A DNA stretch of 64,000 nucleotides from positions 1,922,001 to 1,986,000 of the forward strand of contig NC_089183.1 of the NCBI RefSeq assembly GCF_947507565.1. The letters are read 5' to 3'. The position numbers and the translations under genes are program-made. Numbering within the stretch: position 1 is the first letter of the stretch; each line of letters opens with the position of its first letter. Shown in pieces: positions 1 through 9,710 of this stretch. The notes under the pieces are model-generated. The model saw only the letters and a program-made list of their open reading frames with translations. It was not told the DNA's origin and did no database searches. The DNA is from Oscarella lobularis (taxonomy: Eukaryota > Porifera > Homoscleromorpha > Homosclerophorida > Oscarellidae).

Positions 1-148
1 CGCACTGTTTCTCCACCCAATTGTCGTCCTTCGGGAAGTTTTGGCCTGATGAGCTCAAGACCAACGGCCATGTGGAGTTCAATGCTAAAAAAGTAATTTA
101 CGTACTCAATAGTTAATGTATGTGCTCATTACCCGACGTCATCGTACT

Positions 149-638
149 CTAATTTCTCAAGAAATCGTCTTTGATTCTTTCAATTAGTTCCGTTTCTGTC
201 CATGCCGTATCGATTTCAAAAAGATTTAGAATGAATCCTTGTCGATGAAGCTCTGCTCGTTTCGAACTTGTTGGCACAGTGCGATCAGTGTGACTTCGTA
301 GAAGAACGATGTCTTTTGCGAATATGACGGAGGACGAACGTCTTTTCGCTTTGTCTCCACGCGATGAGCGCTGGGTGCCCCTTGCTTGATTGGCTTGACG
401 TCGAACGGCTTGACGTCGAGCTGCCGCGGACTGTCTTTCCACGCCATACCGAAGCTAGCTCCGCGGCTGTTGTATCAAATGCTTGCCGTCGCCGCTCAGA
501 AGACGCGTTAGAAGTCGCGTTTGAGCCATCTTGAGTCGCGTTAGAGCCATCTCGAGTCTTCTCGACGATATTTGCGAAACGAGGATGTCGAACGATTGCA
601 TTTGCCCACGCGTCATGATCGGGGTTCCTCTGCGCCAT
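149..638 (-). pseudogene. Broken minus-strand ORF, G2E3/HECT-partner-like (tentative)
   Basis: Two overlapping minus-strand reading frames (285-638 upstream, 149-442 downstream) look like parts of one protein separated by a frameshift or unrecognised intron near 430-440. The upstream frame holds two copies of a short DGSNAT repeat and is rich in Ser and Arg. The downstream frame ends with a compact hydrophobic/charged segment (FAKDIVLLRSH, then ELIERIKDDF) whose pattern reminds me of the small N-terminal domain found next to HECT ligases in other genes of this window (23129 and 29091). That resemblance is by eye only. The gypsy element starts 33 bases beyond the upstream end of this frame. 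It could also be an unrelated spurious ORF. Confidence 0.25.
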
Positions 639-670
639 CTACAAGCCTGGAATTTCTTTGGGAAAGAAAG

Positions 671-823
671 TGTTACGTCCTTCTTCGCGCGTAGGCGTAA
701 CTCGGGTCCACACTGTGGCTGATGGTCTCTTTCTCGGTCTCTTTATTAGGGATGAGGCTCTCTCCCTCCTCTAATCCAACCTCCCGTATCTATCTTATCT
801 CCCCCGTAACAACAAACACAACA
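671..823 (-). repeat. LTR, 3' copy of the gypsy element
   Basis: This 153-bp terminal repeat is identical to 6282-6434 as read. In element orientation it is the 3' LTR and follows the polypurine tract at 824-836. At 153 bp it is short for Ty3/gypsy. The T/C-rich plus strand includes a run of CTCT motifs. Confidence 0.95.
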
Positions 824-836
824 ATTCCCCCTCCTG
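824..836 (-). promoter_or_regulatory. Polypurine tract of the gypsy element
   Basis: Directly inside the 3' LTR the minus strand reads CAGGAGGGGGAAT, an almost pure purine run in the right place to prime plus-strand DNA synthesis. Confidence 0.8.
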
Positions 837-943
837 AGTCCATGGCACGTCCTCGTGACATTAACACCCCACAGAACACAGACAACTACAACGAAACACC
901 CACCTTACGACAAACGTCCAACTGTCAGCTTGCGTAGGTATGA

Positions 944-2248
944 TCAGGCGGCTTCCTTTTTCGGTCTGAACACTTTCTTGAATCTTTGTCTCCCCACGCA
1001 CGGATGATCCTGGAGTTCCATCGGTACCTTTCTTGCCCTCCCGAAATGAACAAACAATGATCCGCTGGGTGGACCACCAATCGGCTCCACCCGGATATTT
1101 GTGTCGGTTACATCAGCCACACGATATGGTCCCGAAAATTTCGGCGTCAATTTTGTTGGGCTCCGATTCCCTCGGTAATCGACCATCACGATATCTCCTA
1201 TCTGGTATTTTTCCTGAGTGGCTTTCTTATCATATTGCTTCTTAGCCTGTTCCTGCGATTCTCCAATGTGTTGTCGGGCCAACTCCCAAGCATTACCCAA
1301 GCCTTTCTTCAACTCGCTTCCGTAGTCCTCTGCATCCAACTGCGTAGCCAGCGACGGCACCGCTAACGCCGTCTGCGTTGGTAGTCTCGCTTCTCTTCCG
1401 TACATGAGCATAAACGGTGAACTTCTTGACGACGAATGTGGTCGCACCCGATGCGCAAATAACAAGTAATTGAGGTATTGATCCCACTCGCCACCGTAGA
1501 ATTTGCTATGCTTGCTGATCATCTGTATCAAGATTCTGTTCATCCTCTCTACCATGCCATCGGTCTGCGGGTGATAAGCTGATGTATTGATTTTTCGCAT
1601 TCCCGTGAGCGAACACACTTCCTTTATCAGGCTCGAAAGAAAATCACTGCCCCTATCAGACAATAGCTCCTCGGGCACTCCGTGTCGACATATGATCTCA
1701 GTCACCAGCAACCGCGCAATCGTTTCCGCCTTGTGGTTCTTTGTTGCAAATACTTCCGGCCACTTCGTCAAATAATCCATGAAGACAACCGCGTATCGGT
1801 TACCCGTTGATGTCGCCGGCAACGTTAGCACATCCACCGCGACTCAGTGAAATGGTCCACCAACTGGTATCGGTCGAAGGGGTGGCGTCAACCGCTTCCC
1901 GGCTCCTCCATACTCCGCGCACGGCAGACAGGTACGACAGTATTTCCGCACGTCTTTCCTCATTCCCGGCCACCAAAACCTGACCGCTAAGAGCCCGTAA
2001 AGACTTCGTTCTGCAAAGTGGCCTCCAAACCGGCCGGCATGATTCTCTGCCATCAAGAACTCGCGCAATTCCTCCGGTACCGCAACCCGCACACGATGCG
2101 GCGGTCGTGCTTCGACTAGACACAGGACATCGTCAATCAACTCCACGATCGTCGACATCTGCACAATTCGTTTTGCTTCCTGTTCCTCCGCCGGTAAGGT
2201 TTTGTTCTCCAGATAATCAATTATTCTCCTAAAATATAGGTCCTTCCG
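944..2248 (-). pseudogene. Integrase part of gypsy pol, split by an in-frame stop
   Basis: This continues the RT-RNase H frame past the TAA at 2249. The first block has the HHCC zinc-binding domain (NHAGRFGGHF then YCRTCLPC). A TGA at 1844-1846 interrupts the frame just before the catalytic core. The core shows the expected D-D-E pattern: VDVLTLP, SDRGSDF, and VERMNR after YHPQTDG. A C-terminal segment (QIGDIVMVDY, FSGPYRV) ends near 944 beside the polypurine tract. No chromodomain was seen. Both stops are one C-to-T change from a common sense codon. Confidence 0.9.
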
Positions 2249-3787
2249 TTACGCCTCTTGAATCGACTCAGACACTTCCACTTCCAACTCCGGCTTTTCG
2301 CGCGGAGTCCCCTTTTTGCCCTTTTTGAGCTTTGCGCACATCTCTCCCAAATCAGCTTCGTCGGCAAAGGGCAGCGCCGCTAGAGGCGACCGCGAGAGCG
2401 CATCGGCCCTTTCATTCAACCGGCCAGGACGATATCTAATTTCAGGCTCGATCTCCTGAATGGTCATCCCCCAACGCGCCAGCTTGCCTGAGGGGTTCGG
2501 ACTGCTCAACAGCGACTTCAGGGCGCTATGATCAGTGTAAACAATCGTTTTGTACCCCAAACAGTACACCCGGTAGTGGCGTAGAGCCCAGACTACCGCC
2601 AACGCTTCTAATTCGGTGACGCCGTAGTGCCTTTCCGCTGGTGTGAGTGAGCGACTTGCGTACGCAATGGGACGGGATCGTAGATGACCCTTCTCCATCT
2701 TCTCCTGCGTCAGAACCGCTCCTAATCCCGCGTAGCTAGCATCAGTCTCCAAAATAAACGGTTGTGTGAAGTCGGGGTACGACAACACAGGTGCCGTTGT
2801 AAACCGTTCCTTTAGCGCATCTAACGCTTTCTGCCTCTCTTCATTCCATTCGAACTCGACTCCTTTGCGCAATAGAGTGTACAACGGCTCTGCTATCCGG
2901 GAAAAGTTCTGCATAAACCGACGGTAATATGAGGCGAGACCCAGGAACGAACGTAAGTCCTTCACGTTTTTGGGCACCGGAAACTCTTTGACCGCTCGCG
3001 TCTTTCCCCCGTCCGTTGCTATACCACTCGCCGAGATTACGTGTCCCAGATATCGGACCTCTTTCTTCCCAAAGAAACACTTCTTCGGTCGTAGCTTGAA
3101 CCCCGCCTGTCTCAGTCGCTCGAAGATTTGGCCCAGGTGCTCCAAGTGTTCGTTTATGTCTCGCGAAAATACGACGATGTCGTCTAAGTAAACGCTACAG
3201 AACCCGTCCAATCCTGCGACGACAAGCTGCATTACTCTTTGAAAAGTCGCCGGTGCGTTCGTCAGCCCGAACGGCATCTTCGTGAACTCGTACAGTCCAT
3301 CGTACGTGGCAAACGCCGTCTTCGGTTGAGACTTCTTTTCCATCGCAATCTGCCAGTATCCGGACGCTAGATCCAGCGTGCTGTATACCCCAGCTTCGCC
3401 CAAACGATCTAACAGATCGGCGATTCTTGGTAAGGGAAAAACATCTTTCTCCGTTACAAAATTCAGCCGGCGGTAATCAACGCACAACCGTGGCGAGCCA
3501 TCGGGTTTCCGGACTAATACGATGGGACTTGCCCATGGACTTGACGACGGGACAATCACGCCCCTGTCTAGCATCTCCTTAATCAGCAACGTTATCTTTG
3601 CTCTTTGCGAGTACGGCTCGCGCCTGGCGTGCTGTTTGATCGGTGGACTGTCTCCCGTTTCGATTTCGTGCGTCACTAGATGGGTACACCCCAGTGTCAT
3701 CCAGTGCAAATAAGTCCCCTTGATCCAACACGTATTCACGCACTCTCTTCTTGCTCTCTTCTGACAAGGAACTATTCGAGAAGTCAA
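2249..3787 (-). CDS. Reverse transcriptase-RNase H of the gypsy element
   Basis: This frame holds the gypsy pol core. The usual linker into RT (LGCTHLVTHEIETG) begins at the frame change near 3690. It is followed by SPIVLVRKPDGSPRLCVDYR, the polymerase box YLDD (3179-3190), the FLGLASYYRRF connection, and an RNase H domain with ILETDASYAGLGAVL, TELEALAVVWAL and VYTDHSALKSLL. About 30 residues at the start of the open frame lie upstream of true homology and overlap Gag-protease in another frame. The frame ends at a TAA (2249-2251), after which integrase continues in the same frame, so this stop is probably a mutation rather than the natural end of pol. Confidence 0.92.
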   Translation of the reverse strand: MTSRIVPCQKRARRECVNTCWIKGTYLHWMTLGCTHLVTHEIETGDSPPIKQHARREPYSQRAKITLLIKEMLDRGVIVPSSSPWASPIVLVRKPDGSPRLCVDYRRLNFVTEKDVFPLPRIADLLDRLGEAGVYSTLDLASGYWQIAMEKKSQPKTAFATYDGLYEFTKMPFGLTNAPATFQRVMQLVVAGLDGFCSVYLDDIVVFSRDINEHLEHLGQIFERLRQAGFKLRPKKCFFGKKEVRYLGHVISASGIATDGGKTRAVKEFPVPKNVKDLRSFLGLASYYRRFMQNFSRIAEPLYTLLRKGVEFEWNEERQKALDALKERFTTAPVLSYPDFTQPFILETDASYAGLGAVLTQEKMEKGHLRSRPIAYASRSLTPAERHYGVTELEALAVVWALRHYRVYCLGYKTIVYTDHSALKSLLSSPNPSGKLARWGMTIQEIEPEIRYRPGRLNERADALSRSPLAALPFADEADLGEMCAKLKKGKKGTPREKPELEVEVSESIQEA

Positions 3788-6200
3788 TCATCTCCTGCAG
3801 ACGTTGCCTTCGATTTGTTTCATCGCCTATCGTGGGACTTTCAGTCGTCTTTGTCTCCGGCGATGTCACGGCAGCTTGCTCCGTATTTGTAACCGGTTCT
3901 CCAAACGGCAATTCCTCGACCTCCGTCAGATCTACCTCGAACTCGTCACCTTTCTTCAATCCGATACGAAGACACCCTTCATTCCGCAACAAAACCTTTA
4001 CCCGGCCAGTCGCGCATGGCTCGATTATCGCATCCTCCATCTTCGCTCCGCATTTCAGCTGCGGCTCCCGTGACGACATCATGACGGAACGTCCCTTTGG
4101 AATTTCTCCTGACAATTCGGCCTCGAATACTCCAGCGTGTTGTGGAGGTAACCGGCATCTCGTTAGAAACCGCACCACGGCTTTGACGCTTCCGTTGGTG
4201 TCCGTCTTGCTTTCTCGACGAAAGTTGACCTTCTCGTGCCATTTAGCCAGTCCCAATCCTCTCACAAGACGTGATCCTATCAACAGTTCGGGATTCGACT
4301 TGGGCAGGAGGTAAAACTCTGCTTCCATTTCCTTCCCGTCGAATTCGACCGTCAATTTCACCACTGCCGATACCGGTAACTTATGTTCCCCAAAGTCTTC
4401 CGGTAGCGCCTGTACTGGCTTGATTAACGAAGCTGGAAGACCTGCCTTTCTCCCGATTTCCTTGAACTTTTCTTCCGCGATGATATTAATCGTAGATCCG
4501 GAGTCAAGCATTGCTTCGACTTCACTCCCGGCTAATCTCATCTTTGCAAAAGCCAATGAATCCTCCTCATCGTTATCCTTTAAAATTCCAACTTTTCCTG
4601 ACCCTTTCTTGTACGTGCGCTGGCTCTTCATTGCCTTTAACTCCGTCAGTTCTTGCTCCATACGCGTTATTCTGTCGTCCACCGTCTCCACCGCGGGTTG
4701 TTCCTTGGGTTCTGACGCTCCCTCTGTGATCTTCGCGACTTGTTGTCCGCGTCCCGCTGACCCTTTTCCGCCAGAATTTCGACCCTCCTTGGAACCTTTC
4801 GCTTGATTGGGACAGTCGAAGCTATAGTGACCCCAACGGTGACATAGGAAGCACTCCACATTCGCTCCGGATCGTCTACTATCCTTCGACTTCTCTGCCT
4901 CCCTTTGATCGGGGCAATCCGGTGCAATGTGTCCCTCCTTTTTGCACGCGTAGCAGCGCACCTTCCTTTCGCCCATTCGCTGTCCCTCGGATCGTGGCCT
5001 CTCTTTTTCTGTCTGTTCTTTTACGTTTCGGCGCATCAACTGTTTTTCGGCTGCCTCTGCTGTTTGCGCCAGCAAAAGCGCGTCCTCAAACGTGCGGGGC
5101 GGCGGTTTTAGCTCCCTCTTCCACCTTTCCTGGAGCCCTTGCTCAAACGCCCCCAGCAACATTTGGTCTTTCAGTTCCTGCGTCATCGGATGTCTGCCGT
5201 ACGCCTTGTCGTAGAGGTGCTGCAGCTGCTGTGCGTACTGTTGCACCGTCTCTTTCTCCTGGACCCGACTGTGGAACATACGGCTTTGATACGATTTTAA
5301 CAGCAGCGGGGCTGCCTTCGCTTGAAACGCTTCGCGCATCTTCGAATACGTTTCTTTGTCCGCCTCGGAGATTGATTCGTACGCGGTGAGCGCTCTGCCC
5401 GTCAGGCGCAAAGCAAACTGTTGAACCTTCAGCTGGCCCGTCCAGCCCGCCACCTGCGCATGTCTCTCAAACTCCTTGACAAACTGGTCGAGTTTTTCGC
5501 CTTCCGGGTCGTCACGTCCGTTGTATGGTTGAAGCTTGGGCATTGCCATCGAGCGGATAGCTGCCATGAACTCCGCCTGCTCCGGCACGCTCCTTTCTTC
5601 TGTCGCTGACGACTCCTTCGATTTTTTTCTTCTCTTTTTCTTTTTCTTTGAGGCCGCCGCACCCCTGTGCCGGTCCTCATCTGACGACGTGTCTTCCGTT
5701 CCACCGTCGCCCTTCGTCACGTCGTCGCGACCCTCTTCTTCTGTTTCCGGCATCGACTCCTCCTCGATCCGGGACTGCTTTCTTCTACTTCCGGTCGACC
5801 GTCGAGCGTCCTTCTGTTGCTTCAGGAGATCGACTTGCCGCAGCATATCGAAGTGACGCTCCCTCAGGACGTCTTTCTCCCTTAGCCAACCTAGCTCGGT
5901 TTCGCGATGTTCCTCTCGCAGTAACCGATATTCTTCTCGCTCCAACCGCAGCTGGTCGATTACGCATGAGAGTTCCTCGGCCAACTGGTCGACTTCGTGG
6001 CGCAACCGCCCCACGTCACGCGTCTCCTCATCCGCGCTCTCACGCCTCGGCGTGGGAACGTTCGGAACCGCCCCCTCTCGCTCGTCGTCCGCCCTGTCGC
6101 TTTCTTCCGCTTCTTGACGCGACGACGACTCGGTTCGTTTCGGCGGCGAAGCTCTGTTCGCCTTCGAAACTTGGCGTTGCGACTTTTTCTGCTGTGGCAT
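3579..6200 (-). CDS. Gag-protease polyprotein of the gypsy element
   Basis: An 873-residue frame starts at an ATG 81 bases inside the 5' LTR. The N-terminal third is highly charged and partly coiled-coil-like, followed by a lysine-rich stretch. A retrotransposon-type capsid segment begins around YNGRDDPEGEKL. Two CCHC zinc knuckles follow, starting at Cys416 (CYACKKEGHIAPDC) and Cys450 (CFLCHRWGHYSFDC). A retropepsin-like aspartyl protease carries its catalytic DSG at Asp566 (MLDSGSTINII). The frame leaves the conserved pol frame at 3689-3692, in a run of four G; the roughly 37 residues after that point are out of the family frame. Whether this is a +1 recoding site, an indel or a base-calling error cannot be told from one copy. 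Confidence 0.9.
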   Translation of the reverse strand: MPQQKKSQRQVSKANRASPPKRTESSSRQEAEESDRADDEREGAVPNVPTPRRESADEETRDVGRLRHEVDQLAEELSCVIDQLRLEREEYRLLREEHRETELGWLREKDVLRERHFDMLRQVDLLKQQKDARRSTGSRRKQSRIEEESMPETEEEGRDDVTKGDGGTEDTSSDEDRHRGAAASKKKKKRRKKSKESSATEERSVPEQAEFMAAIRSMAMPKLQPYNGRDDPEGEKLDQFVKEFERHAQVAGWTGQLKVQQFALRLTGRALTAYESISEADKETYSKMREAFQAKAAPLLLKSYQSRMFHSRVQEKETVQQYAQQLQHLYDKAYGRHPMTQELKDQMLLGAFEQGLQERWKRELKPPPRTFEDALLLAQTAEAAEKQLMRRNVKEQTEKERPRSEGQRMGERKVRCYACKKEGHIAPDCPDQREAEKSKDSRRSGANVECFLCHRWGHYSFDCPNQAKGSKEGRNSGGKGSAGRGQQVAKITEGASEPKEQPAVETVDDRITRMEQELTELKAMKSQRTYKKGSGKVGILKDNDEEDSLAFAKMRLAGSEVEAMLDSGSTINIIAEEKFKEIGRKAGLPASLIKPVQALPEDFGEHKLPVSAVVKLTVEFDGKEMEAEFYLLPKSNPELLIGSRLVRGLGLAKWHEKVNFRRESKTDTNGSVKAVVRFLTRCRLPPQHAGVFEAELSGEIPKGRSVMMSSREPQLKCGAKMEDAIIEPCATGRVKVLLRNEGCLRIGLKKGDEFEVDLTEVEELPFGEPVTNTEQAAVTSPETKTTESPTIGDETNRRQRLQEMIDFSNSSLSEESKKRVREYVLDQGDLFALDDTGVYPSSDARNRNGRQSTDQTARQARAVLAKSKDNVAD

Positions 6201-6261
6201 TGCACACTTCTATCCGCAACCCACACTCCAAACTCACTTTCCGGGCTTCCTCGCTCGAATT

Positions 6262-6281
6262 CCGGACACAGGCCCCCAAAT
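6262..6281 (-). promoter_or_regulatory. Primer-binding region of the gypsy element
   Basis: Immediately inside the 5' LTR the minus strand reads ATT then TGGGGGCCTGTGTC. TGG is the usual complement of a tRNA 3'-CCA end, offset here by three bases. The matching tRNA could not be identified by eye. Confidence 0.55.
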
Positions 6282-6434
6282 TGTTACGTCCTTCTTCGCG
6301 CGTAGGCGTAACTCGGGTCCACACTGTGGCTGATGGTCTCTTTCTCGGTCTCTTTATTAGGGATGAGGCTCTCTCCCTCCTCTAATCCAACCTCCCGTAT
6401 CTATCTTATCTCCCCCGTAACAACAAACACAACA
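6282..6434 (-). repeat. LTR, 5' copy of the gypsy element (promoter-bearing)
   Basis: In element orientation this is the 5' LTR and would hold the transcription start. It matches 671-823 exactly. Its outer edge abuts the AAAG duplication at 6435-6438. The Gag ATG at 6200 lies only 81 bases past its inner edge, so the leader is very short. Confidence 0.95.
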
Positions 6435-6593
6435 AAAGAACCATGGAATAGCGTGCTCTACGAAAAGCATGTGGGTGTAATAAAATACGTAATCACTATC
6501 ACGAAGGTGCGTGATTGGTTGGCCGTGTTTGCGTGTTTCCAGGGGCGTGACTAGATACTCAAATGCCTTTGGTACTATATACACTGACGTTGG

Positions 6594-6828
6594 TATATAT
6601 CCTTCCGTTGGTCTTATATATATTTTTCTGTTGGTCTTATATATCTTGCCCTTAGTCCTATATATCCTTCCGTTGGTCTTATACATCCTTCTATTGGTCT
6701 TATATATCCTTCCGTTGGTCTTATATATCCTTCCGTTGGTCTTATATATCTTTCCGTTTGTCTTATATATCTTGCCCTTAGTCCTATATATCCTTCCGTT
6801 GGTCTTATATATCCTTCCGTTGGTCTTA
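6594..6828. repeat. 21-bp minisatellite, about 11 units
   Basis: Tandem units of TATATATCCTTCCGTTGGTCT, with variants TATATATCTTGCCCTTAGTCC and one 23-bp unit. Because 21 is a multiple of three, the minus strand stays open as a repeated 7-residue peptide; this looks like a by-product, not a gene. The array runs straight into the Tc1-type terminal repeat at 6829. Confidence 0.9.
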
Positions 6829-7399
6829 CAGTGCGGTGCAAAAGTATAAGCCACTAGCACGTATATAACTATAGTAAACCATCAACCGAAAACTTTAGGT
6901 TTTACCGGTAACAAATATAACCTAAAGATATTCTTCCTACACTTACCTTTTTCAAAATAATTTTTAGAATTTGCTACTTAACTGCTACGTCTAATTTTAA
7001 TTAGATTAGTCTATACTAGTCACATAGGCCACAACTTACATGAGTTTAATACTACAATAATGGATGAATTTTATTTATATCTTTATATTTTTATTATGTT
7101 TAGTACTTTGTAGAGCCCCCTTTAGCTTTTGCTATAGCCTGTACTCGGCGAGGTAGGCTTTCAACGAGTTTTTTTTACGTTTTCTTGTGGAATGGATTCC
7201 AACGCCGTTTGGAGTGCTGCCCAGAGCTCGTCGCTGGTTTTTGGCTGAGCAGCGCTCACAGAGGTTTTCAGTAGATGCCAGAGATTTTCTATGGGGTTGG
7301 CGTCAGGACAACGAGGCGGCCAATCGAGAACAGTGACGTCATTATTCAGGAACGACTGACGAACGGTTCGTGCGGTGTGAATGCTGGCGTTGTCTGCTC
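6829..7399 (-). pseudogene. Tc1-type transposon, 3' part only
   Basis: After a TA at 6827-6828 the plus strand reads CAGTGCGGTGCAAAAGTATA, a typical Tc1-type terminus. On the minus strand, 7060-7399 encodes the C-terminal half of a Tc1 transposase: DNASIHTAR, then DWPPRCPDANPIENLW with the last catalytic Glu, and the family's ending AKGGSTKY. A run of eight T near 7168 shifts the frame. Everything upstream of the DNASIH motif is missing, and the break at 7399 joins directly to an exon of gene family B, so the 5' half was lost by deletion or abortive insertion. The stretch between the terminus and the transposase end (6860-7050) is AT-rich with no gene. Confidence 0.8.
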
Positions 7400-8840
7400 G
7401 TTATGACTTTCTCCAGAAGATCAAAGAGGCCAGGCGAGTTCTCTTCACAGAAAGCTTTCATTTCGTCCTGATCGTACAGCTTTCCTATATCAGGAACGTG
7501 TTTCCAGAAAGCTTCCTGGAAGGACTTCACGAGGGCAAGGAACGACTCTGAAGGACCAAAGATGTAAGGTAAGAAAAGTAAATCTGTTGTGGTTACCTTC
7601 ATGCAGACGCTCACATTCGCTTCTGAGCGTTTGCACGTGGCCTCGAGTCGTTGCTAAGAATAGAAAGAGGTTATAAGTAAATAAGTGAAATTTTTAGCAA
7701 TAGTTTTATTAGGGACCTTCTTTCGACTTTGCTACACTTAATTCCATGCAAAGCCGATTTTTTTCCGCGCATACATCCCTGACTTTTTCCGATAGAGCGT
7801 CTGAGTAGGATAAATATATTAATTATTTAATTAGCGCCTTTTATACGTAAGTTCTCTAAAGAAATAAACTTTCTGTACCATTTTCGAGCTCCGAAGTTTC
7901 AAGTTCAGCGCGGAGCTCGTTGCATCGCCTCACCCTCAAGTCTACACTTTGTTGCGAATTAGCACATACTTTCTGATCGCCTACCGAGAAGTGACTTCGC
8001 TGTGAAAGCCTCTTCGCGAAGAACCTCACGCTCGGTTGAAAGCTCGTCGACCTTCAGAAGAGCGGCAGCCAGCTCGTTCTGCAGGCTTTCGAAATTTTGA
8101 CGCTCGGTTTCAGGGCGCGTGGGCGGGTCTCCCTGTTCATGTATTTATCTAGCACGTACAGGCTTCACAAAAAGGCACGTACCTCAGGACGAGACTGCGT
8201 CGCGGATGCCGCAGCTCTCCTTTTAGCAGAGGGCCGATATTGAGGGTGAGACGTCACCCTCTCGATGGAATCGATCTCTTCGATGTGACGTCTGCAGATA
8301 AACGCCGCGGGATTCCCCGTGATGTCTTCGAGAACGGGCTGAAGACGCTGCGGGCAAGGTCGAAGAGGATCGCGACACCTAGAAACATCGAAAAGAACGG
8401 CGCATCGGTTATCGATATTTCGCGAGTTCTTCTCTCAAGTGGCGAAGACAAAGTTGAACGTCGTCGAAAAACCCTCGTTCGCGAGCGTTTAGTCCCGAAA
8501 ACGGCGTCGGAACGCCGAAACAGGGACGACGGGATCGTGTGAATGGTAGCGATTGGTAAAAGCAGCGAGACATAGTGAGATAGAGCAGGTCCGAAGGTAC
8601 GAACAGGTCTGGCGATCCGCCGAATCGCCGGCAGCTGAAGTACGCGAGCCAATTCCACTGATCCGCGAAGATTTCAAATAGATTTGAACTCTCGCTACGC
8701 GTCTGTAGCCATTGTCGGGCCATTTAGAAGCTCGCGATAAGAGCTGTTGCCTTTCATAGTATCCGGTGACGGAATCGCAAACATCGAAGCGCTCTCCTGA
8801 AATACTGTCCCCCCCAACTAAAAATTCGTCGGACCTCAAA
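7400..8840 (-). pseudogene. Decayed copy of gene family B (paralogue of 48149-51405)
   Basis: Minus-strand segments line up, in order, with the first three exons of the intact gene at 48149. About 8177-8720 matches its first exon (PCFGVPTPFSGLNARERGF against SCFGDTSLFTGRDARERGF, and RCAVLFDVSRCRDPLRPCP against RCAFIFDSESCAKSLRPCP). About 7980-8130 matches the coiled-coil exon (ERQNFESLQNELAAALLK). About 7400-7565 matches the next exon (FLALVKSFQEAFWKHV). Splice sites fit (donor GAG|GTACGT near 8178, acceptor CCTTCAG near 7566). A frameshift near 8405 splits exon 1, and the gene ends abruptly at the Tc1 remnant at 7399. Confidence 0.75.
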
Positions 8841-9075
8841 TCGAAGCTTTGTCTTCAAAGCTTCGATTGCTGAAAACCCGAAGCTTATCCATTTTGTCTA
8901 CACCTTATCCAAACCCATTATGTGGGAGGGGGTCATTTGAACGGAAGTCCTGAGACCTAATTGGGCTTCTCGAGAGCATGCGCATTTCAACCTTTATTTT
9001 ATTGGGTGACGTCGATTATTGCAAGCACAGACAAAGGCATGCGCATTTGATATTCCGCCCTGCCCCCTCTAAATC

Positions 9076-9653
9076 ATGTCAGATAGCGTCGAGGAGACGC
9101 TCGAAGACGCGTACTGTCTCGCGCGTCACTATCGTTTGGGCGAGTGGTGTCATCGCTTTTCCGCCCAATTCAAACGTCTCTTGGCTTTGGGCATAACCGA
9201 CGGAAAGAAAGCCAAACTGCTCAAGAACGTCGTCGGTGCAGGGAGCCTTCTTTTCTTTCCTTCTAGCGCGGACAACGAGGAAAGTCCGCTTGTTGAAAAG
9301 CATCGTTTCGACTACGAAATAAAGGATTTGGGGAGAGCTCTTTGAAAAAGGAGATTAACAAGGTTGGACGCGATGCCGCTGCGTTTTCTAAACGACTTTG
9401 CCGCGCTTTTTCGATTCCTGGATTCCAGGTTGAAAAGAAGCGCTATGGAAACGTAGTGTTTCAACAGCGTCTCGCCAATCTATATTTGATTTTATGCGAC
9501 GTTGGTGCTTCGGAGGGGAGATTCGACGAAGTGAAGAAGCTAGCCCGAAAAGGGCTCAGCAGTTTGCACCGCGATCAATGTCCGAAGAAAGAAGTTATTC
9601 GCGAATGCCCCTGCCTCTTCGTTTGTCATCTAAGCTATTCTTTTCCTTCATAA
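9076..9653 (+). pseudogene. Unrecognised two-frame gene
   Basis: An ATG-initiated frame (9076-9345) encodes an acidic, then Arg/Lys-rich protein (MSDSVEETLEDAYCLARHYR). After a one-base slip near 9340 it continues as KKEINKVGRDAAAFSKRLCR and RLANLYLILCDVGASEGRFD to about 9650, where the reading becomes Cys- and hydrophobic-rich. The second part has an alpha-helical, TPR-like feel, but I recognise no family. It may be a decayed gene, or an intact gene with a sequencing error. It lies just upstream of a family A copy on the same strand and could be its 5' portion. Confidence 0.4.
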
Positions 9654-9710
9654 AGGTGGGAAATGTAGAAGCAATTCCACCTAAAGGTAGGCTCTTATTT
9701 CACGTTTAGA

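Larger units (their letters stand above)
671..6434 (-). mobile_element. Ty3/gypsy LTR retrotransposon
   Basis: This is a complete 5.76-kb element in reverse orientation. Two 153-bp LTRs (671-823 and 6282-6434) read identical base for base, begin TGTTACG and end ACAACA. They are flanked by the 4-bp direct repeat AAAG (667-670 and 6435-6438), the expected target duplication. Inside are a primer-binding region, a polypurine tract, and the order gag, protease, reverse transcriptase, RNase H, integrase, which defines Ty3/gypsy. Identical LTRs point to a recent insertion, yet the pol frame carries a one-base frame change (3689-3692) and two in-frame stops (2249 and 1844), so this copy is probably not autonomous unless some of these are sequence errors. 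Confidence 0.95.

Noticed and set aside
6262-6281. Assigning a specific tRNA primer to the gypsy element
   Set aside because: The 3'-end match could not be fitted to a particular tRNA with correct arm lengths by eye.
5648-6385. Long plus-strand ORFs over the Gag region (also 3751-4314 and 4420-4806)
   Set aside because: They are antisense shadows of the Gag-protease frame, with arginine/serine-rich composition typical of reversed reading.
6614-6860. Long open frames through the 21-bp minisatellite (repeated YIRPTEG peptide)
   Set aside because: The frames are open on both strands because the unit is a multiple of three and lacks stops. There is no independent sign of coding, so it is listed only as a repeat.
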